Below are positions 35,716 to 44,006 of a stretch of 64,000 nt of DNA, piece by piece. The number at the start of each line of letters is the position of its first letter. The first letter of the stretch is position 1. The notes beneath the pieces are model-generated. The model did no database searches. It saw nothing but the letters and a program-made list of their open reading frames with translations, and had not been told where the DNA came from. Where the stretch lies: assembly GCA_021787035.1 (NCBI GenBank), contig JAJYMM010000228.1, forward strand, positions 25,864 through 89,863, read 5' to 3'. The translations under genes were made by a program, and so were the position numbers. The stretch comes from Actinomycetes bacterium (lineage in GTDB: Bacteria; Actinomycetota; Acidimicrobiia; Acidimicrobiales; Palsa-688).

Positions 35716-36735
35716 GTGCAACTTGGGATGGTCGGGCTTGGACGCATGGGTGCCAACATCGTTCGCCGCTTGATGCGGGCTGGTCATGCGTGCGTGGTTT
35801 ACGACGTCGACCCGAAGGCGGTGGATGCCCTCGCTGCCGAGGGTGCTACCGGCGCCTCCAGCCTGGAAGACTTCGTCGGAAAGCTTGACGCACCTCGGGC
35901 GGCCTGGGTGATGGTGCCGGCCGGCTATACCGGGGAGACGGTGGACAAGTTGGTCGCCCTGATGTCACCGGGCGACATCGTCATCGACGGTGGCAATTCG
36001 CATTACCACGACGACATTTCCCGGGCCGCAAAGCTGAAGGAGCACGGTGTCCACTTCGTTGACGTAGGCACGAGCGGCGGCGTGTGGGGACTCGAGCGGG
36101 GCTACTGCTTGATGATCGGCGGCGAGACGGACGTTGTTTCCCACCTGTCACCCCTCTTCGAGGCGATCGCCCCTGGCGCCGCGGCAGCCGAGCGGACGCC
36201 CGGCAGGACGGGGCAGCCCTCGCCCTCCGAGAAGGGCTACCTTCACTGCGGGCCTGCGGGCGCGGGGCACTTCGTCAAGATGGTGCACAACGGTATCGAG
36301 TACGGGGCCATGGCTGCCTACGCCGAGGGACTGGCCGTGCTCGCTAAGGCGAACGTCGGCAAGTTGGGAGCAAGCAGGTTCGATGCAGAAAACACCCCCC
36401 TTGAGGATCCGGAGCACTATCAATACGACATCGATGTCGCCGAGGTCGCCGAGGTCTGGCGGCGTGGCAGTGTCGTGGCCTCCTGGCTCCTCGACCTCAC
36501 TGCACACGCCCTCCACGATGACCCGAAGCTCTCTGGCTTCGAGGGCCGCGTCTCTGATTCCGGGGAGGGGCGTTGGACGATCAAGGCAGCGATCGACGAG
36601 GCGGTGCCGGCGCACGTCCTGACGGCGGCTCTTTACGAGCGCTTCAGTTCACGCGGCGAGGCGGATTTCGCGGACCGGGTGCTGTCGGCCATGCGCAAGG
36701 AGTTCGGGGGCCACGCCGAGCAGCCGGCGCATTGA
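35716..36735 (+). CDS. gnd: 6-phosphogluconate dehydrogenase (decarboxylating), short form
   Basis: 339 residues from GTG with TAGGAGGTAG upstream. NAD(P) motif [14 protein letters not shown] (the GxGxxG region reads GLGRMG), substrate motif [21 protein letters not shown] and catalytic [10 protein letters not shown] (Lys and His-Asn). At about 340 residues it belongs to the short YqeC/GndA-like group, often NAD-dependent, rather than the 470-residue form. It produces ribulose-5-phosphate and CO2. Single gene. Confidence 0.93.
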   Translation: MQLGMVGLGRMGANIVRRLMRAGHACVVYDVDPKAVDALAAEGATGASSLEDFVGKLDAPRAAWVMVPAGYTGETVDKLVALMSPGDIVIDGGNSHYHDDISRAAKLKEHGVHFVDVGTSGGVWGLERGYCLMIGGETDVVSHLSPLFEAIAPGAAAAERTPGRTGQPSPSEKGYLHCGPAGAGHFVKMVHNGIEYGAMAAYAEGLAVLAKANVGKLGASRFDAENTPLEDPEHYQYDIDVAEVAEVWRRGSVVASWLLDLTAHALHDDPKLSGFEGRVSDSGEGRWTIKAAIDEAVPAHVLTAALYERFSSRGEADFADRVLSAMRKEFGGHAEQPAH

Positions 36736-36777
36736 TATGACCTGGGTTGCCCGCCGATATGACCTGGGTTGCCCGCC
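36734..36777. repeat. 22-bp tandem duplication at the gnd stop codon
   Basis: Two perfect consecutive 22-bp copies begin GATATGACCTGGGTTGCCCG. The first copy overlaps the TGA of gnd. Confidence 0.9.
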
Positions 36778-36881
36778 ACCTCGATCTGCTCGTCGGGGCC
36801 TGACCCCGGCCCGGTGCCGGCGCGAGGTCGGCCGCCCTCGGTCCAGCGACTTCGCCGCGAGTTGCTCCCAAGCGGCCGGAG

Positions 36882-37778
36882 CTACTTGTCACCTTCGGGG
36901 CGGGAGAAGCTGACCGAGAGGGTGAGCTCATCGGACCCTCTCACGATGCCGAGCTGGGCGGAACCCTCGGGTGCGGCGGCCTCCAGGGCTTGGGCGAGGT
37001 CTTCGAGCGTGGTGGTGGGGCGCCCACCGACCGAAATGATCAGGTCACCCCTGCGTACGCCACCACGATCTGCCGGAGCGCCCTCCGCTACCGATTGCAC
37101 GAGGAGGCCATCACGCGGTGGCAGCCCGACTGCCTGGCGGAGGTGGCGTGCCGCCCTTGGAGACGCGAGGGCAACCCCGAGCCGGGGCCGCTGGAGGACT
37201 TCGCCGCGACTCAGCGCGTCGATACGAGCCTTTAGCTCAGCGGTTACCGGTAGCGCCAGGTAGAGGCCCTCGCCCTCTCGGTGAGTATTGATCCCTACGA
37301 CGTGGCCGTTCGTGTCGAGCAGGGGGCCGCCCGAAGAGCCGTGAGGCATGGCGGCGCTGTGCTCGATGGCGCCGGTCACGACGTGGCCACGAGGACCGCC
37401 GAAGGAGATGCCATTGCCCGACACGAACCCGACGCCCGCCCTCAGTGTCCTACCCCCAGGCCGAGAGAGCCCGATGACGAGATGGCCAAGAGATGGAGCG
37501 CCCTGTGGTTCAAGTGCAAGCGCCGGCCTGTTGCCGGTCGCCACGGCCAGGACGGCGAGATCGCCGTCGATGTCGACGCCAGCAGGCCGCGCGGCGACCG
37601 TCGTGCCGTCGTCGAAGTGGACGCCCACGTCTTCGTGGACGTTGTGGGCGTTTGTAGCTACGAAGCCGTCGGCGACGATGACGCCGCTGCCGGCCCGGCC
37701 TACACCGACCACCGATGGGCCTGCCGCCTCCACTGCCCGGGCAATGGACTGGGAAAAGTCGATGATCTGGGTGCTCAT
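36882..37778 (-). CDS. HtrA-like S1C serine protease with C-terminal PDZ domain
   Basis: 298 residues from ATG 37778, chosen because GGGAGGA lies just upstream; a GTG at 37793 would include that site. Trypsin-like fold: His in VATNAHNVHED, Asp in DIDGDLAVLAV and Ser in PHGSSGGPLLD (GNSGGP in most HtrA). A PDZ domain follows at about 205-295 (GLLVQSVAEGAPADRGGVRRGDLIISVGG). No signal peptide or membrane helix is visible, so unlike most HtrA proteins it may act in the cytoplasm. Divergent from an HxlR regulator across a strong inverted repeat that lies 19 bases before this start. Confidence 0.87.
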   Translation of the reverse strand: MSTQIIDFSQSIARAVEAAGPSVVGVGRAGSGVIVADGFVATNAHNVHEDVGVHFDDGTTVAARPAGVDIDGDLAVLAVATGNRPALALEPQGAPSLGHLVIGLSRPGGRTLRAGVGFVSGNGISFGGPRGHVVTGAIEHSAAMPHGSSGGPLLDTNGHVVGINTHREGEGLYLALPVTAELKARIDALSRGEVLQRPRLGVALASPRAARHLRQAVGLPPRDGLLVQSVAEGAPADRGGVRRGDLIISVGGRPTTTLEDLAQALEAAAPEGSAQLGIVRGSDELTLSVSFSRPEGDK

Positions 37779-37796
37779 ATCGGGTCCTCCCACCTA

Positions 37797-37827
37797 AGTA
37801 GTAGCTTGCTAGTTGCAAGTTACTACT
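37797..37827. promoter_or_regulatory. 13-bp inverted-repeat operator between the protease and HxlR genes
   Basis: AGTAGTAGCTTGC (37797-37809), spacer TAGTT, GCAAGTTACTACT (37815-37827), with one mismatch. It lies within the divergent promoter region, 19 bases before the protease start. It is the likely target of the HxlR-type regulator. Confidence 0.65.
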
Positions 37828-37861
37828 CCATTGATCTAGAACGGCGAGATTTTCTGGAGTA

Positions 37862-37891
37862 GAAGACGCTTTGTAGGAAGACGCTTTGTAG
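37862..37891. repeat. 15-bp tandem duplication before the HxlR gene
   Basis: GAAGACGCTTTGTAG occurs twice in tandem, followed by GAAGATG. The repeat ends 6 bases before the GTG at 37898 and includes its AGGAAG ribosome site. Confidence 0.85.
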
Positions 37892-37897
37892 GAAGAT

Positions 37898-38326
37898 GTG
37901 ACCGTGAGCGAAACGACCAGCTCGGGGCTCGACCTTGCAATGGCGAGGGTGGGCGACCGTTGGGCCCTGCTAATAGTCGATGCGCTGCTCGCTGGGCCGC
38001 GCCGGTGGAAGGATCTCGAATCGCTCGTGCCTGGGGTGGCGCCGAACGTCTTGTCAGCCCGCCTCCGGCGGCTTGAGGGCGACGGCTTGGTGGTTGCTGA
38101 GCAGTACTCCAAGAGGCCTGTGCGCTACCAGTACAGGGTGAGCGCGGAAGGCCGTGAGCTCGCGAGCGCGCTGCGCTTCTTGGAAAGCTGGGGCGCGCGC
38201 GCGGCCGGTGAGCACTCGTCTGGCCCGCGTCACGCTGCTTGTGGTACCAACCTCGAAGCTCGCTGGTACTGCCCGACCTGCCAGCGAGCCGTGGAGGGCC
38301 CTGACGAGGGTGTGACCTGGCTGTGA
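37898..38326 (+). CDS. HxlR-family winged-helix regulator with C-terminal Cys cluster
   Basis: 142 residues. The HxlR/DUF24 core is GDRWALLIVDALLAGPRRWKDLE...PNVLSARLRRLEGDGLVVAEQY, about residues 17-70. HxlR members often sense electrophiles or oxidants through Cys. Here the C-terminus adds CGTNLEARWYCPTCQRAVEG, giving Cys at about 110, 119 and 122, which could bind zinc or act as a redox switch. Divergent from the S1C protease, which it probably controls through the inverted repeat (inference). Confidence 0.88.
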   Translation: MTVSETTSSGLDLAMARVGDRWALLIVDALLAGPRRWKDLESLVPGVAPNVLSARLRRLEGDGLVVAEQYSKRPVRYQYRVSAEGRELASALRFLESWGARAAGEHSSGPRHAACGTNLEARWYCPTCQRAVEGPDEGVTWL

Positions 38327-38348
38327 AGCGGAGCCTGTGAAGCGGAGC
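38321..38348. repeat. 14-bp tandem duplication at the HxlR stop codon
   Basis: CTGTGAAGCGGAGC occurs twice in tandem; the first copy contains the TGA stop of the HxlR gene. Confidence 0.9.
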
Positions 38349-38398
38349 CGTGCCAGTTTTCGTCGTCGGCTCATGTCAATCCGAAGGGTAGGGCGGCC

Positions 38399-39829
38399 TT
38401 GAGTGTTCCGAGAACGCCTCCGGTGCGCGCCCTCACACTGGGTTTGGCTGCCAGGCACCCCCTTGGTGAGGAGGAGCTTCGCCGGGCGGCGAGCCATCTC
38501 GAAGGGGCGGCGGCCGCTCTCGCCACCAAGGGATACGAAGTCCAGACGCTACGGGTGTCGACGAGGCCTGTTCTCTCGGACCTGGCCGGTTGGGGCCGCA
38601 AGGAACTTGTGGAATATGCCTGCTCACTGCAGGGGGCGTTGGACCGCGCGGGCTTGGCGTTCTGCTCGCTCGGGCCGGCGTTGCCTGGCGATGGCCCGGA
38701 GGGCCCAGCGGCGCTGGCAGACATGCTGGTCGGCGAGGTGGCCGCGCGGGGTGGCGCCGGTGCCGGCGAGGGCGAGGCCGGCGAGGGCGAGGCCGGCGAG
38801 GGCGAGGCCGGCGAGGGTGGCGCCGGCGAGGGTGGCGCCGGCGAGGGTGGCGCCGGCGAGGGTGGCGCCGGCGAGGGTGGCGCCGGCGAGGGTGGCGCCG
38901 GCGAGGGTGGCGCCGGCGAGGGTGGCGCCGGCGAGGGTGGCGCCGGCGAGGGTGGCAGGCGGAAGGGCAACCCCGCTCTGTCTGCCTCGGTCATGGTCTC
39001 CACGCCCGAGCGTGGCGTAGACGCCGGCGCCGCTCGGGCTGCCGCCGGTGCGATGGTCAGCTTGGCAGCACGGACGGCGCAGGGGCTTGGCAATTTCAAC
39101 TTCGCAGCCTTGGGTTGTGTGGCGCCCGGTACACCCTTCTTCCCGGCTGCTTACCATGCCGGGGCCTCTTCTCTTTCCGTGGCTTTGCAGGGCGCGGGGA
39201 TAGTGTTTGACGCCCTGGCCGGCGGCGCCGGCCTTTCGGAGGTAACGGGCCGGGTGAGCGCGAAGCTGGCCGAGGTGGCGCGCCCGGTAGTCGACCTCGC
39301 TCGGCGTGCAGCCAGCGAACTGGGGCTTTGTTTCGGAGGCATCGACCTTTCTCCCGCCCCCGACCTAGACGACAGCATTGTCGCCGCCCTCGAGGCGGCC
39401 GGGCACGGGCCATTTGGCGGCCCCGGGACCTTGGCGCTAGCGGCCGCGGTCACGACCGGCCTTCGTTCCACGGGCCTGCCTACCTGCGGCTACACAGGCC
39501 TCATGTTGCCTCTGATGGAAGACGCCTTGCTCGCACAGCGCTGGGACGACGGCCTCGTCGGCATCGACCAGTTGCTCGCGTGGTCGGCAGTGTGCGGCAC
39601 CGGCCTCGACACGGTGCCGGTACCTGGTGGGTCCGAAGTGAGGGAGCTAGCTGCAGCCATCTGTGACATGGCCAGCTTGGCAGCGCGTCTGGGCAAGCCA
39701 CTGTCGGCACGGCTGCTGCCGGCACCGGGGAAGGCCGCTGGCGAGCGCACGCGATTTTCGTCCCCCTACCTGGTAAATGCGCTCATCAAGCCGCTATCTC
39801 CGATCAGGCCGATAGCTTCAGCTGTATGA
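38399..39829 (+). CDS. DUF711 family protein with a GEGGA repeat insertion
   Basis: 476 residues from a TTG start (start uncertain). Family DUF711/UPF0210 is recognised from [50 protein letters not shown] and [12 protein letters not shown]. The biochemical role of the family is not known. Between about residues 120 and 190 the fold is interrupted by GEGEA x3 and GEGGA x9 (15-bp repeats), absent from typical members and probably a disordered loop. The stop overlaps the ATG of the aldo/keto reductase gene (ATGA), so the two may be co-translated as well as having a separate promoter. Confidence 0.85.
   Translation: MSVPRTPPVRALTLGLAARHPLGEEELRRAASHLEGAAAALATKGYEVQTLRVSTRPVLSDLAGWGRKELVEYACSLQGALDRAGLAFCSLGPALPGDGPEGPAALADMLVGEVAARGGAGAGEGEAGEGEAGEGEAGEGGAGEGGAGEGGAGEGGAGEGGAGEGGAGEGGAGEGGAGEGGAGEGGRRKGNPALSASVMVSTPERGVDAGAARAAAGAMVSLAARTAQGLGNFNFAALGCVAPGTPFFPAAYHAGASSLSVALQGAGIVFDALAGGAGLSEVTGRVSAKLAEVARPVVDLARRAASELGLCFGGIDLSPAPDLDDSIVAALEAAGHGPFGGPGTLALAAAVTTGLRSTGLPTCGYTGLMLPLMEDALLAQRWDDGLVGIDQLLAWSAVCGTGLDTVPVPGGSEVRELAAAICDMASLAARLGKPLSARLLPAPGKAAGERTRFSSPYLVNALIKPLSPIRPIASAV
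38764..38957 (+). repeat. 15-bp minisatellite in the DUF711 gene, 13 units
   Basis: Three GGCGAGGGCGAGGCC units are followed by nine or ten GGCGAGGGTGGCGCC units with almost no divergence, encoding (GEGEA)3(GEGGA)9GEGG. Near-identity of copies suggests recent expansion. Confidence 0.95.
39813..39818 (+). promoter_or_regulatory. -10-like TAGCTT before the aldo/keto reductase
   Basis: TAGCTT ends 7 bases before ATG 39826 and lies inside the end of the DUF711 gene; there is no Shine-Dalgarno sequence. Confidence 0.4.
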
Positions 39830-40833
39830 AATACACCCACCTAGGTCGGACGGGCCTGTCCGTCAGCCGCCTCTGCCTCGGGACCATGAACTTCGGCCCC
39901 CTCACTGACGAGCCGACGTCGTTCGCCATCATGGACCGCGCTCACGAGACCGGCGTCAACTTCTTCGACACTGCCAATGTGTACGGGAGGCGCCAGAGCC
40001 CTCCAGGGCAGGCGGCGAAGACCGACGAGTCGCATGCCGGGTGGACCGAGGAGATCGTGGGCCGCTGGTTCGCGCAGGGCGGTGGGCGGCGCGAGCGGAC
40101 CGTGCTCGCGACGAAAGTCTATGGGAACATGACCGACTGGCCCAACGACGCCCGTCTTTCGGCGCTCAACATAAAAAAGGCCTGCGAGGCTTCGCTCCGC
40201 CGCCTTCAGACCGACTACATCGACCTCTACCAGATGCACCACATCGACCGAGACACGCCCTGGGACGAGATCTGGGAGGCGATGGAGGTTCTCCGCTATC
40301 AAGGCAAGATCCTCTACGCCGGCTCGTCCAACTTCGGAGGCTGGCACATTGCCCAAGCTCAGGAGGCCGCTAAGAGGCGCAATGTCCTCGGGCTCGTGAG
40401 CGAGCAGTCGCTCTACAACCTCTTGGTCCGCGACATCGAGCGGGAGGTGCTGCCAGCCGCAGAGTTCTATGGCCTCGGCGTCATCCCCTGGTCTCCGCTC
40501 CAGGGGGGCCTGCTCGGGGGTGCCGCGAAGAAGACCCGCGAGGGCAAGCGCCGCCTCGAGGGCCGCTCGAAGGAAACCCTCGAAGCCAGGCGCCCACAGG
40601 TCGAGAGCTACGAGGACCTTTGTGACGAGATTGGCGCCGAGCCGGCGACCGTTGCGCTGGCATGGTTGCTCACCCGGCCGGCGGTGGCCGCGCCCATAAT
40701 CGGGCCACGGACGCCCGAGCAGTTTGACAGCGCCCTTGCTGCGGTCGACCTCGAACTCGAGGACAAGTCCCTGGCCCGCCTCGACGAGATCTTCCCCGGG
40801 TACAAGACGTCGCCGGAGGACTACGCCTGGTAG
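39826..40833 (+). CDS. Aldo/keto reductase
   Basis: 335 residues, (beta/alpha)8 barrel. Catalytic tetrad: Asp and Tyr in NFFDTANVYGRRQSP, Lys in VLATKVYG and His in YQMHHIDRDTPWDE. The NADPH-binding end is ITRPAVAAPIIGPRTPEQFDS-like. It resembles the YajO/PdxI-type group of oxidoreductases acting on aldehydes or sugars; the substrate is unknown. It overlaps the DUF711 stop and is 88 bases before the FIST gene. Confidence 0.93.
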   Translation: MKYTHLGRTGLSVSRLCLGTMNFGPLTDEPTSFAIMDRAHETGVNFFDTANVYGRRQSPPGQAAKTDESHAGWTEEIVGRWFAQGGGRRERTVLATKVYGNMTDWPNDARLSALNIKKACEASLRRLQTDYIDLYQMHHIDRDTPWDEIWEAMEVLRYQGKILYAGSSNFGGWHIAQAQEAAKRRNVLGLVSEQSLYNLLVRDIEREVLPAAEFYGLGVIPWSPLQGGLLGGAAKKTREGKRRLEGRSKETLEARRPQVESYEDLCDEIGAEPATVALAWLLTRPAVAAPIIGPRTPEQFDSALAAVDLELEDKSLARLDEIFPGYKTSPEDYAW

Positions 40834-40904
40834 GGCCAACTCGCTAGGCAGGCGCCCACCGAGCATGACGGAGTAAGCAGGCTCAAAGCCCGCCCCAGCC
40901 ACGT

Positions 40905-40910
40905 TAGGCT
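40905..40910 (+). promoter_or_regulatory. -10-like TAGGCT before the FIST gene
   Basis: TAGGCT ends 11 bases before ATG 40922 with no ribosome site, the same arrangement as before tig. Confidence 0.45.
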
Positions 40911-40921
40911 TCCACGGCTAT

Positions 40922-42097
40922 ATGAAGGCCGCTGCTTCCCTGGTGGTGGGCGCCAGCGCCGGCGAAGCGGGCCGGCGCGCAGCCGCCTTGGCGCGCGATG
41001 ACCTTGAGGCTCGCCCGGAGCTAGCGGTCCTCTTCGCGAGCGGGCATTACTCTGCCGAAGCCCACGTCCTGCTCGACGCCGTGAGCGAAGAACTCGGCCG
41101 TGACGAGCCCGATCAGGTGCCGCTCGTGGGTTGTGTAGCCGGGTCGGTAATTGGCGCCGGGCAGGAGGTCGAGGGCGTGCCAGCGGTTTCGCTCTGGCTC
41201 GCTTGCGGGTTTGACCCTCCGGGCGTCGAGACCTTTTCGGTCGAGTACCTCGGCACCGCAAGCGGTGGGCTCTTCGCCGGCCACCGTTTCGAGCCGGGCG
41301 GCGGGCCGTACTTGCTTTTCAGCGATCCGTTCACATTCCCACTGGAGGAACTCCTGGAGCACCTCAACGCCAACGTCTCTGGCGCCCTCGTCGCCGGCGG
41401 CGTGGCCGGCGGCGGCGTGGCCGGGAGCCGAAGTTCAGAGCTGTTCTTGGACGGGCGCGTGCTCCACGAGGGAGCCGTGGGAGCGCGCCTGGCCGGCGTT
41501 GCCGTCGACCTCATTGTCTCCCAGGGGTGCCGTCCGATCGGCAGCCCCTACACCGTGACCAAGGCCGAGGGCCACATGCTTCGCGAGATCGCCGGCCGAC
41601 CCGCTCTCGAGCGGCTCGAGCAACTCGCCGCAGGGTTGGCGGAGCGTGAACGAGCGCTCCTGGAAGGCGGCGGCCTCCATTTAGGCGTCGCCATGGACGA
41701 GTACCGTGACCACCAAGGTAGGGGCGATTTCTTGGTGCGCACCATCATGGCCGCCGACCCTCATACCGGCAGCCTGCTCCTCGCAGGTGAAATTGGAGTG
41801 GGCCAGACCGTCCAGTTCCACGTCCGTGAGGCCACTCCCGCAGGCCAAGATCTGAGGGACGCCCTGGAGCGCGAGGCTGACCGGCTTGCTGGCCGGGGAC
41901 CAGCGGGGGTACTGCTGTTTAGCTGCAATGGGCGCGGCTCTAACCTTTTCCCCATTCCAGACCACGACGCCGGCATGGTCGCCACGGTCCTCGGGCCAGT
42001 CCCTACCGTCGGGTTTTTTGCCGCGGGCGAGCTAGGCCCCGTCGGCGGCAAGAACTTCCTGCACACCCTCAGCGCTTCGCTTGCCGTGTTCCGCTGA
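40922..42097 (+). CDS. FIST N/C-domain sensory protein
   Basis: 391 residues. A FIST_N domain (about 25-225; LVGCVAGSVIGAGQEVEG, SGALVAGGVAGGGVAGS) and FIST_C domain (about 235-375; GVLLFSCNGRGSNLFPIPDHDAG, VGFFAAGELGPVGGKNFLHTLSASLAVF) are both complete. FIST domains are thought to bind small ligands such as amino acids and usually feed signal transduction, but no kinase or methyl-accepting domain is fused here. Its 3' end overlaps the opposite-strand MFS gene by 66 bases. Confidence 0.9.
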   Translation: MKAAASLVVGASAGEAGRRAAALARDDLEARPELAVLFASGHYSAEAHVLLDAVSEELGRDEPDQVPLVGCVAGSVIGAGQEVEGVPAVSLWLACGFDPPGVETFSVEYLGTASGGLFAGHRFEPGGGPYLLFSDPFTFPLEELLEHLNANVSGALVAGGVAGGGVAGSRSSELFLDGRVLHEGAVGARLAGVAVDLIVSQGCRPIGSPYTVTKAEGHMLREIAGRPALERLEQLAAGLAERERALLEGGGLHLGVAMDEYRDHQGRGDFLVRTIMAADPHTGSLLLAGEIGVGQTVQFHVREATPAGQDLRDALEREADRLAGRGPAGVLLFSCNGRGSNLFPIPDHDAGMVATVLGPVPTVGFFAAGELGPVGGKNFLHTLSASLAVFR

Positions 42098-43321
42098 GGC
42101 GCGGGTGGCTCGGAGCTTCCCGAGCACGACCAACCCGAACGCGCCGGCGAGGAGGCAGGAGACGCCCCCCACGCCGAGGCCGACCCGCGCGCCGGCGAGA
42201 GCTATCACCCAGCCGATGAGCGGGCCGCCAAGCGGCGTCGAGCCGAGGAAAGCGACAGACCAGAGCGACATCACCCTTCCCCTCATTGAGGGCTCGGAAG
42301 CGAGTTGGAGGCTCGAGTTTCCAGTCGCCAAGAACGCCACGCTCCCCCAGCCGACGAGCGCGAGCGCAACGTACTCGACTCCGAGAGCCGGCGAAGCGGC
42401 GGCGAAGAAGATCGCAATGCCGAACATGAACGCGGCGACCGTGAGCGGCCGGAGGCCCGTCTTGCCCCGTGACGCAGTGACGAGACCGCCCGCCACTGCG
42501 CCCACCCCCATTGCCGCGGTCAAGAAACCGTAAGTTTCGGCACCGCCATGAAATGTCTCCTTTGCGACAACGGGCAGGCTTACCTGGAACTCATATGCAA
42601 GCGTCCCGACGAGAGCCATCATAAGGAGCGGGACGCCCAGGTCGGCGTTGCGTGCGACGTAGCGAAGGCCTTCTCGCAGCTGGCCTTTTGCGCGCCCGGC
42701 GCGCTCGCTCAGTTGCAGGGTGGACAGCTCCATCGAAGTGAGCGAGTAAACGACCGCCACGAAGCTCGCCGCATTTACGAGGAAACAGATCCCGACGCCG
42801 GCGCTCGCAATAAGCACTCCAGCGATGGCCGGGCCAACGGCGCGCGCAGCATTGACCATGGTCGAGTTGAGGCTGACGGCATTGCGGACGTTTTCACTGC
42901 CGACCATTTCCAAGACGAAGGCTTGTCTAGATGGGTTCTCAAAGGCGTTGTTGATCCCGAGCACCGCAGCAAGGAGGAGGACCTCCCAGAATGTCACCAA
43001 ATTGAAAACGGTGAGCAGCCCGAGCACGAGGGCCTGGACGCCCATCAAGCCCTGCAGCGCGACCATGAGCTTCCGCTTGTCCACCCGGTCTGCAACGACG
43101 CCTGCATAAGGGCCTAAAACGAGGACCGGCAACGTCTGCACGGCGACAACGGCGCCGAGAGCCGTGGCCGAATGGGTGAGGCTGTAGACCAGCCAGGACT
43201 GGGCGACCGACTGCATCCAGGTGCCGACGAGAGACGTCGACTGGCCTAAGAACCATCTCCTAAAGTTGGGTACCGCCAGGGCGGAAAAGGTGCGCTTCAA
43301 TGGCCGAGGGGGGGCGCTCAT
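42032..43321 (-). CDS. MFS exporter, DHA3/EntS-like
   Basis: 429 residues, about 12 transmembrane helices. FRRWFLGQSTSLVGTWMQSVAQSWLVYSLT and ADRVDKRKLM (motif A) are typical of the DHA3/enterobactin-exporter-like group. Likely drug or siderophore export. It starts at an ATGA overlap with the MarR gene upstream, a classic regulator-efflux pair. Its last 22 codons overlap the FIST gene in antisense. Confidence 0.9.
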   Translation of the reverse strand: MSAPPRPLKRTFSALAVPNFRRWFLGQSTSLVGTWMQSVAQSWLVYSLTHSATALGAVVAVQTLPVLVLGPYAGVVADRVDKRKLMVALQGLMGVQALVLGLLTVFNLVTFWEVLLLAAVLGINNAFENPSRQAFVLEMVGSENVRNAVSLNSTMVNAARAVGPAIAGVLIASAGVGICFLVNAASFVAVVYSLTSMELSTLQLSERAGRAKGQLREGLRYVARNADLGVPLLMMALVGTLAYEFQVSLPVVAKETFHGGAETYGFLTAAMGVGAVAGGLVTASRGKTGLRPLTVAAFMFGIAIFFAAASPALGVEYVALALVGWGSVAFLATGNSSLQLASEPSMRGRVMSLWSVAFLGSTPLGGPLIGWVIALAGARVGLGVGGVSCLLAGAFGLVVLGKLRATRASAEHGKRSAEGVQEVLAADGA

Positions 43322-43827
43322 CGCCCCTCGCCCGGTGCGGGGGTTGGTTTGTTCAGGCGTTCGGCCAGGTGCTCCAAGACGGGGATGGCAGTGAAGAGGG
43401 CGTGACGTTCGGGCTCATGGAGTTCTCCTATGAGGTCGGCGAGGACGCTCGAGCGCTCGGCGCGGATACGGGTCAGCAACTTGTTCGCCTTTTTGGTCGC
43501 CTTCACGCGCCGCGCCCTTTTGTCGTCCGGGTCGGGCCGTGTCTCCAGGTAGCCCGCCTCTTCGAGCTTTGGCACAAGGCGCGAGACCATCGTCGGGTTG
43601 AGGCCGCAAAACGAAGCGAAGTCGGACATCCGGGCCGGGCCTCGGCTCTCGGCTACGACGAGCATGTCGACCTCGGTCGACGTGAGGGAGCCAGCGGCGG
43701 CCGTCGGGCGGAGCCGCCGCGACATCCGCGACACCGCTATGCGGAGACGGCCCGCTTCGGTGTCGAGGCCCGCTTCGGTGTCGAGGCCCGCAGCGCTTAA
43801 GCCTCGCTTTTCGCCGGTCCCGTCCAT
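43318..43827 (-). CDS. MarR-family transcriptional regulator
   Basis: 169 residues from ATG 43827; a TTG at 43833 is possible. Winged-helix core TSTEVDMLVVAESRGPARMSDFASFCGLNPTMVSRLVPKLEEAGYLETRPDPDDKRARRVKAT, with the DPDDKRARR wing of MarR. Residues about 10-25 contain a duplicated GLDTEA (18-bp repeat). It should repress the MFS gene it overlaps. A CTTGCC-TGAT-GGCAAG operator lies 16 bases before the ATG and overlaps the promoter. The transcript appears leaderless. Confidence 0.9.
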   Translation of the reverse strand: MDGTGEKRGLSAAGLDTEAGLDTEAGRLRIAVSRMSRRLRPTAAAGSLTSTEVDMLVVAESRGPARMSDFASFCGLNPTMVSRLVPKLEEAGYLETRPDPDDKRARRVKATKKANKLLTRIRAERSSVLADLIGELHEPERHALFTAIPVLEHLAERLNKPTPAPGEGR

Positions 43828-43833
43828 GCCCAA

Positions 43834-43839
43834 ATAATA
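43834..43839 (-). promoter_or_regulatory. -10 TATTAT for the MarR-MFS operon
   Basis: On the minus strand TATTAT ends 6 bases before ATG 43827; there is no Shine-Dalgarno sequence, so the transcript is probably leaderless. Confidence 0.5.
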
Positions 43840-43842
43840 TCA

Positions 43843-43858
43843 CTTGCCTGATGGCAAG
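43843..43858. promoter_or_regulatory. MarR operator palindrome
   Basis: CTTGCC (43843-43848), TGAT, GGCAAG (43853-43858). It sits immediately upstream of the -10, so binding would block RNA polymerase, consistent with autorepression. Confidence 0.65.
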
Positions 43859-43880
43859 CAAATAACGGGACCCACAAAGG

Positions 43881-44006
43881 GCCGGCGCTAGGTGGGGGCC
43901 GGCGCTAGGTGGGGGCCGGCGCTAGGTGGGGGCCGGCGCTAGGTGGGGGCCGGCGCTAGGTGGGGGCCGGCGCTAGGTGGGGGCCGGCGCTAGGTGGGGG
44001 CCGGCG
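43881..44006. repeat. 17-bp tandem array, 7 full copies plus a partial, at the DHA2 exporter stop codon
   Basis: GCCGGCGCTAGGTGGGG is repeated perfectly from 43881 (starts every 17 bp to 44000). The final partial copy runs into the CTA (44007-44009) that is the minus-strand stop. Each copy carries the same CTA, as if the end of the gene had been duplicated repeatedly. Confidence 0.95.

Noticed and set aside
38764..44006. CRISPR array
   Set aside because: The repeats are directly tandem with no unique spacers, and no cas gene is in the window.
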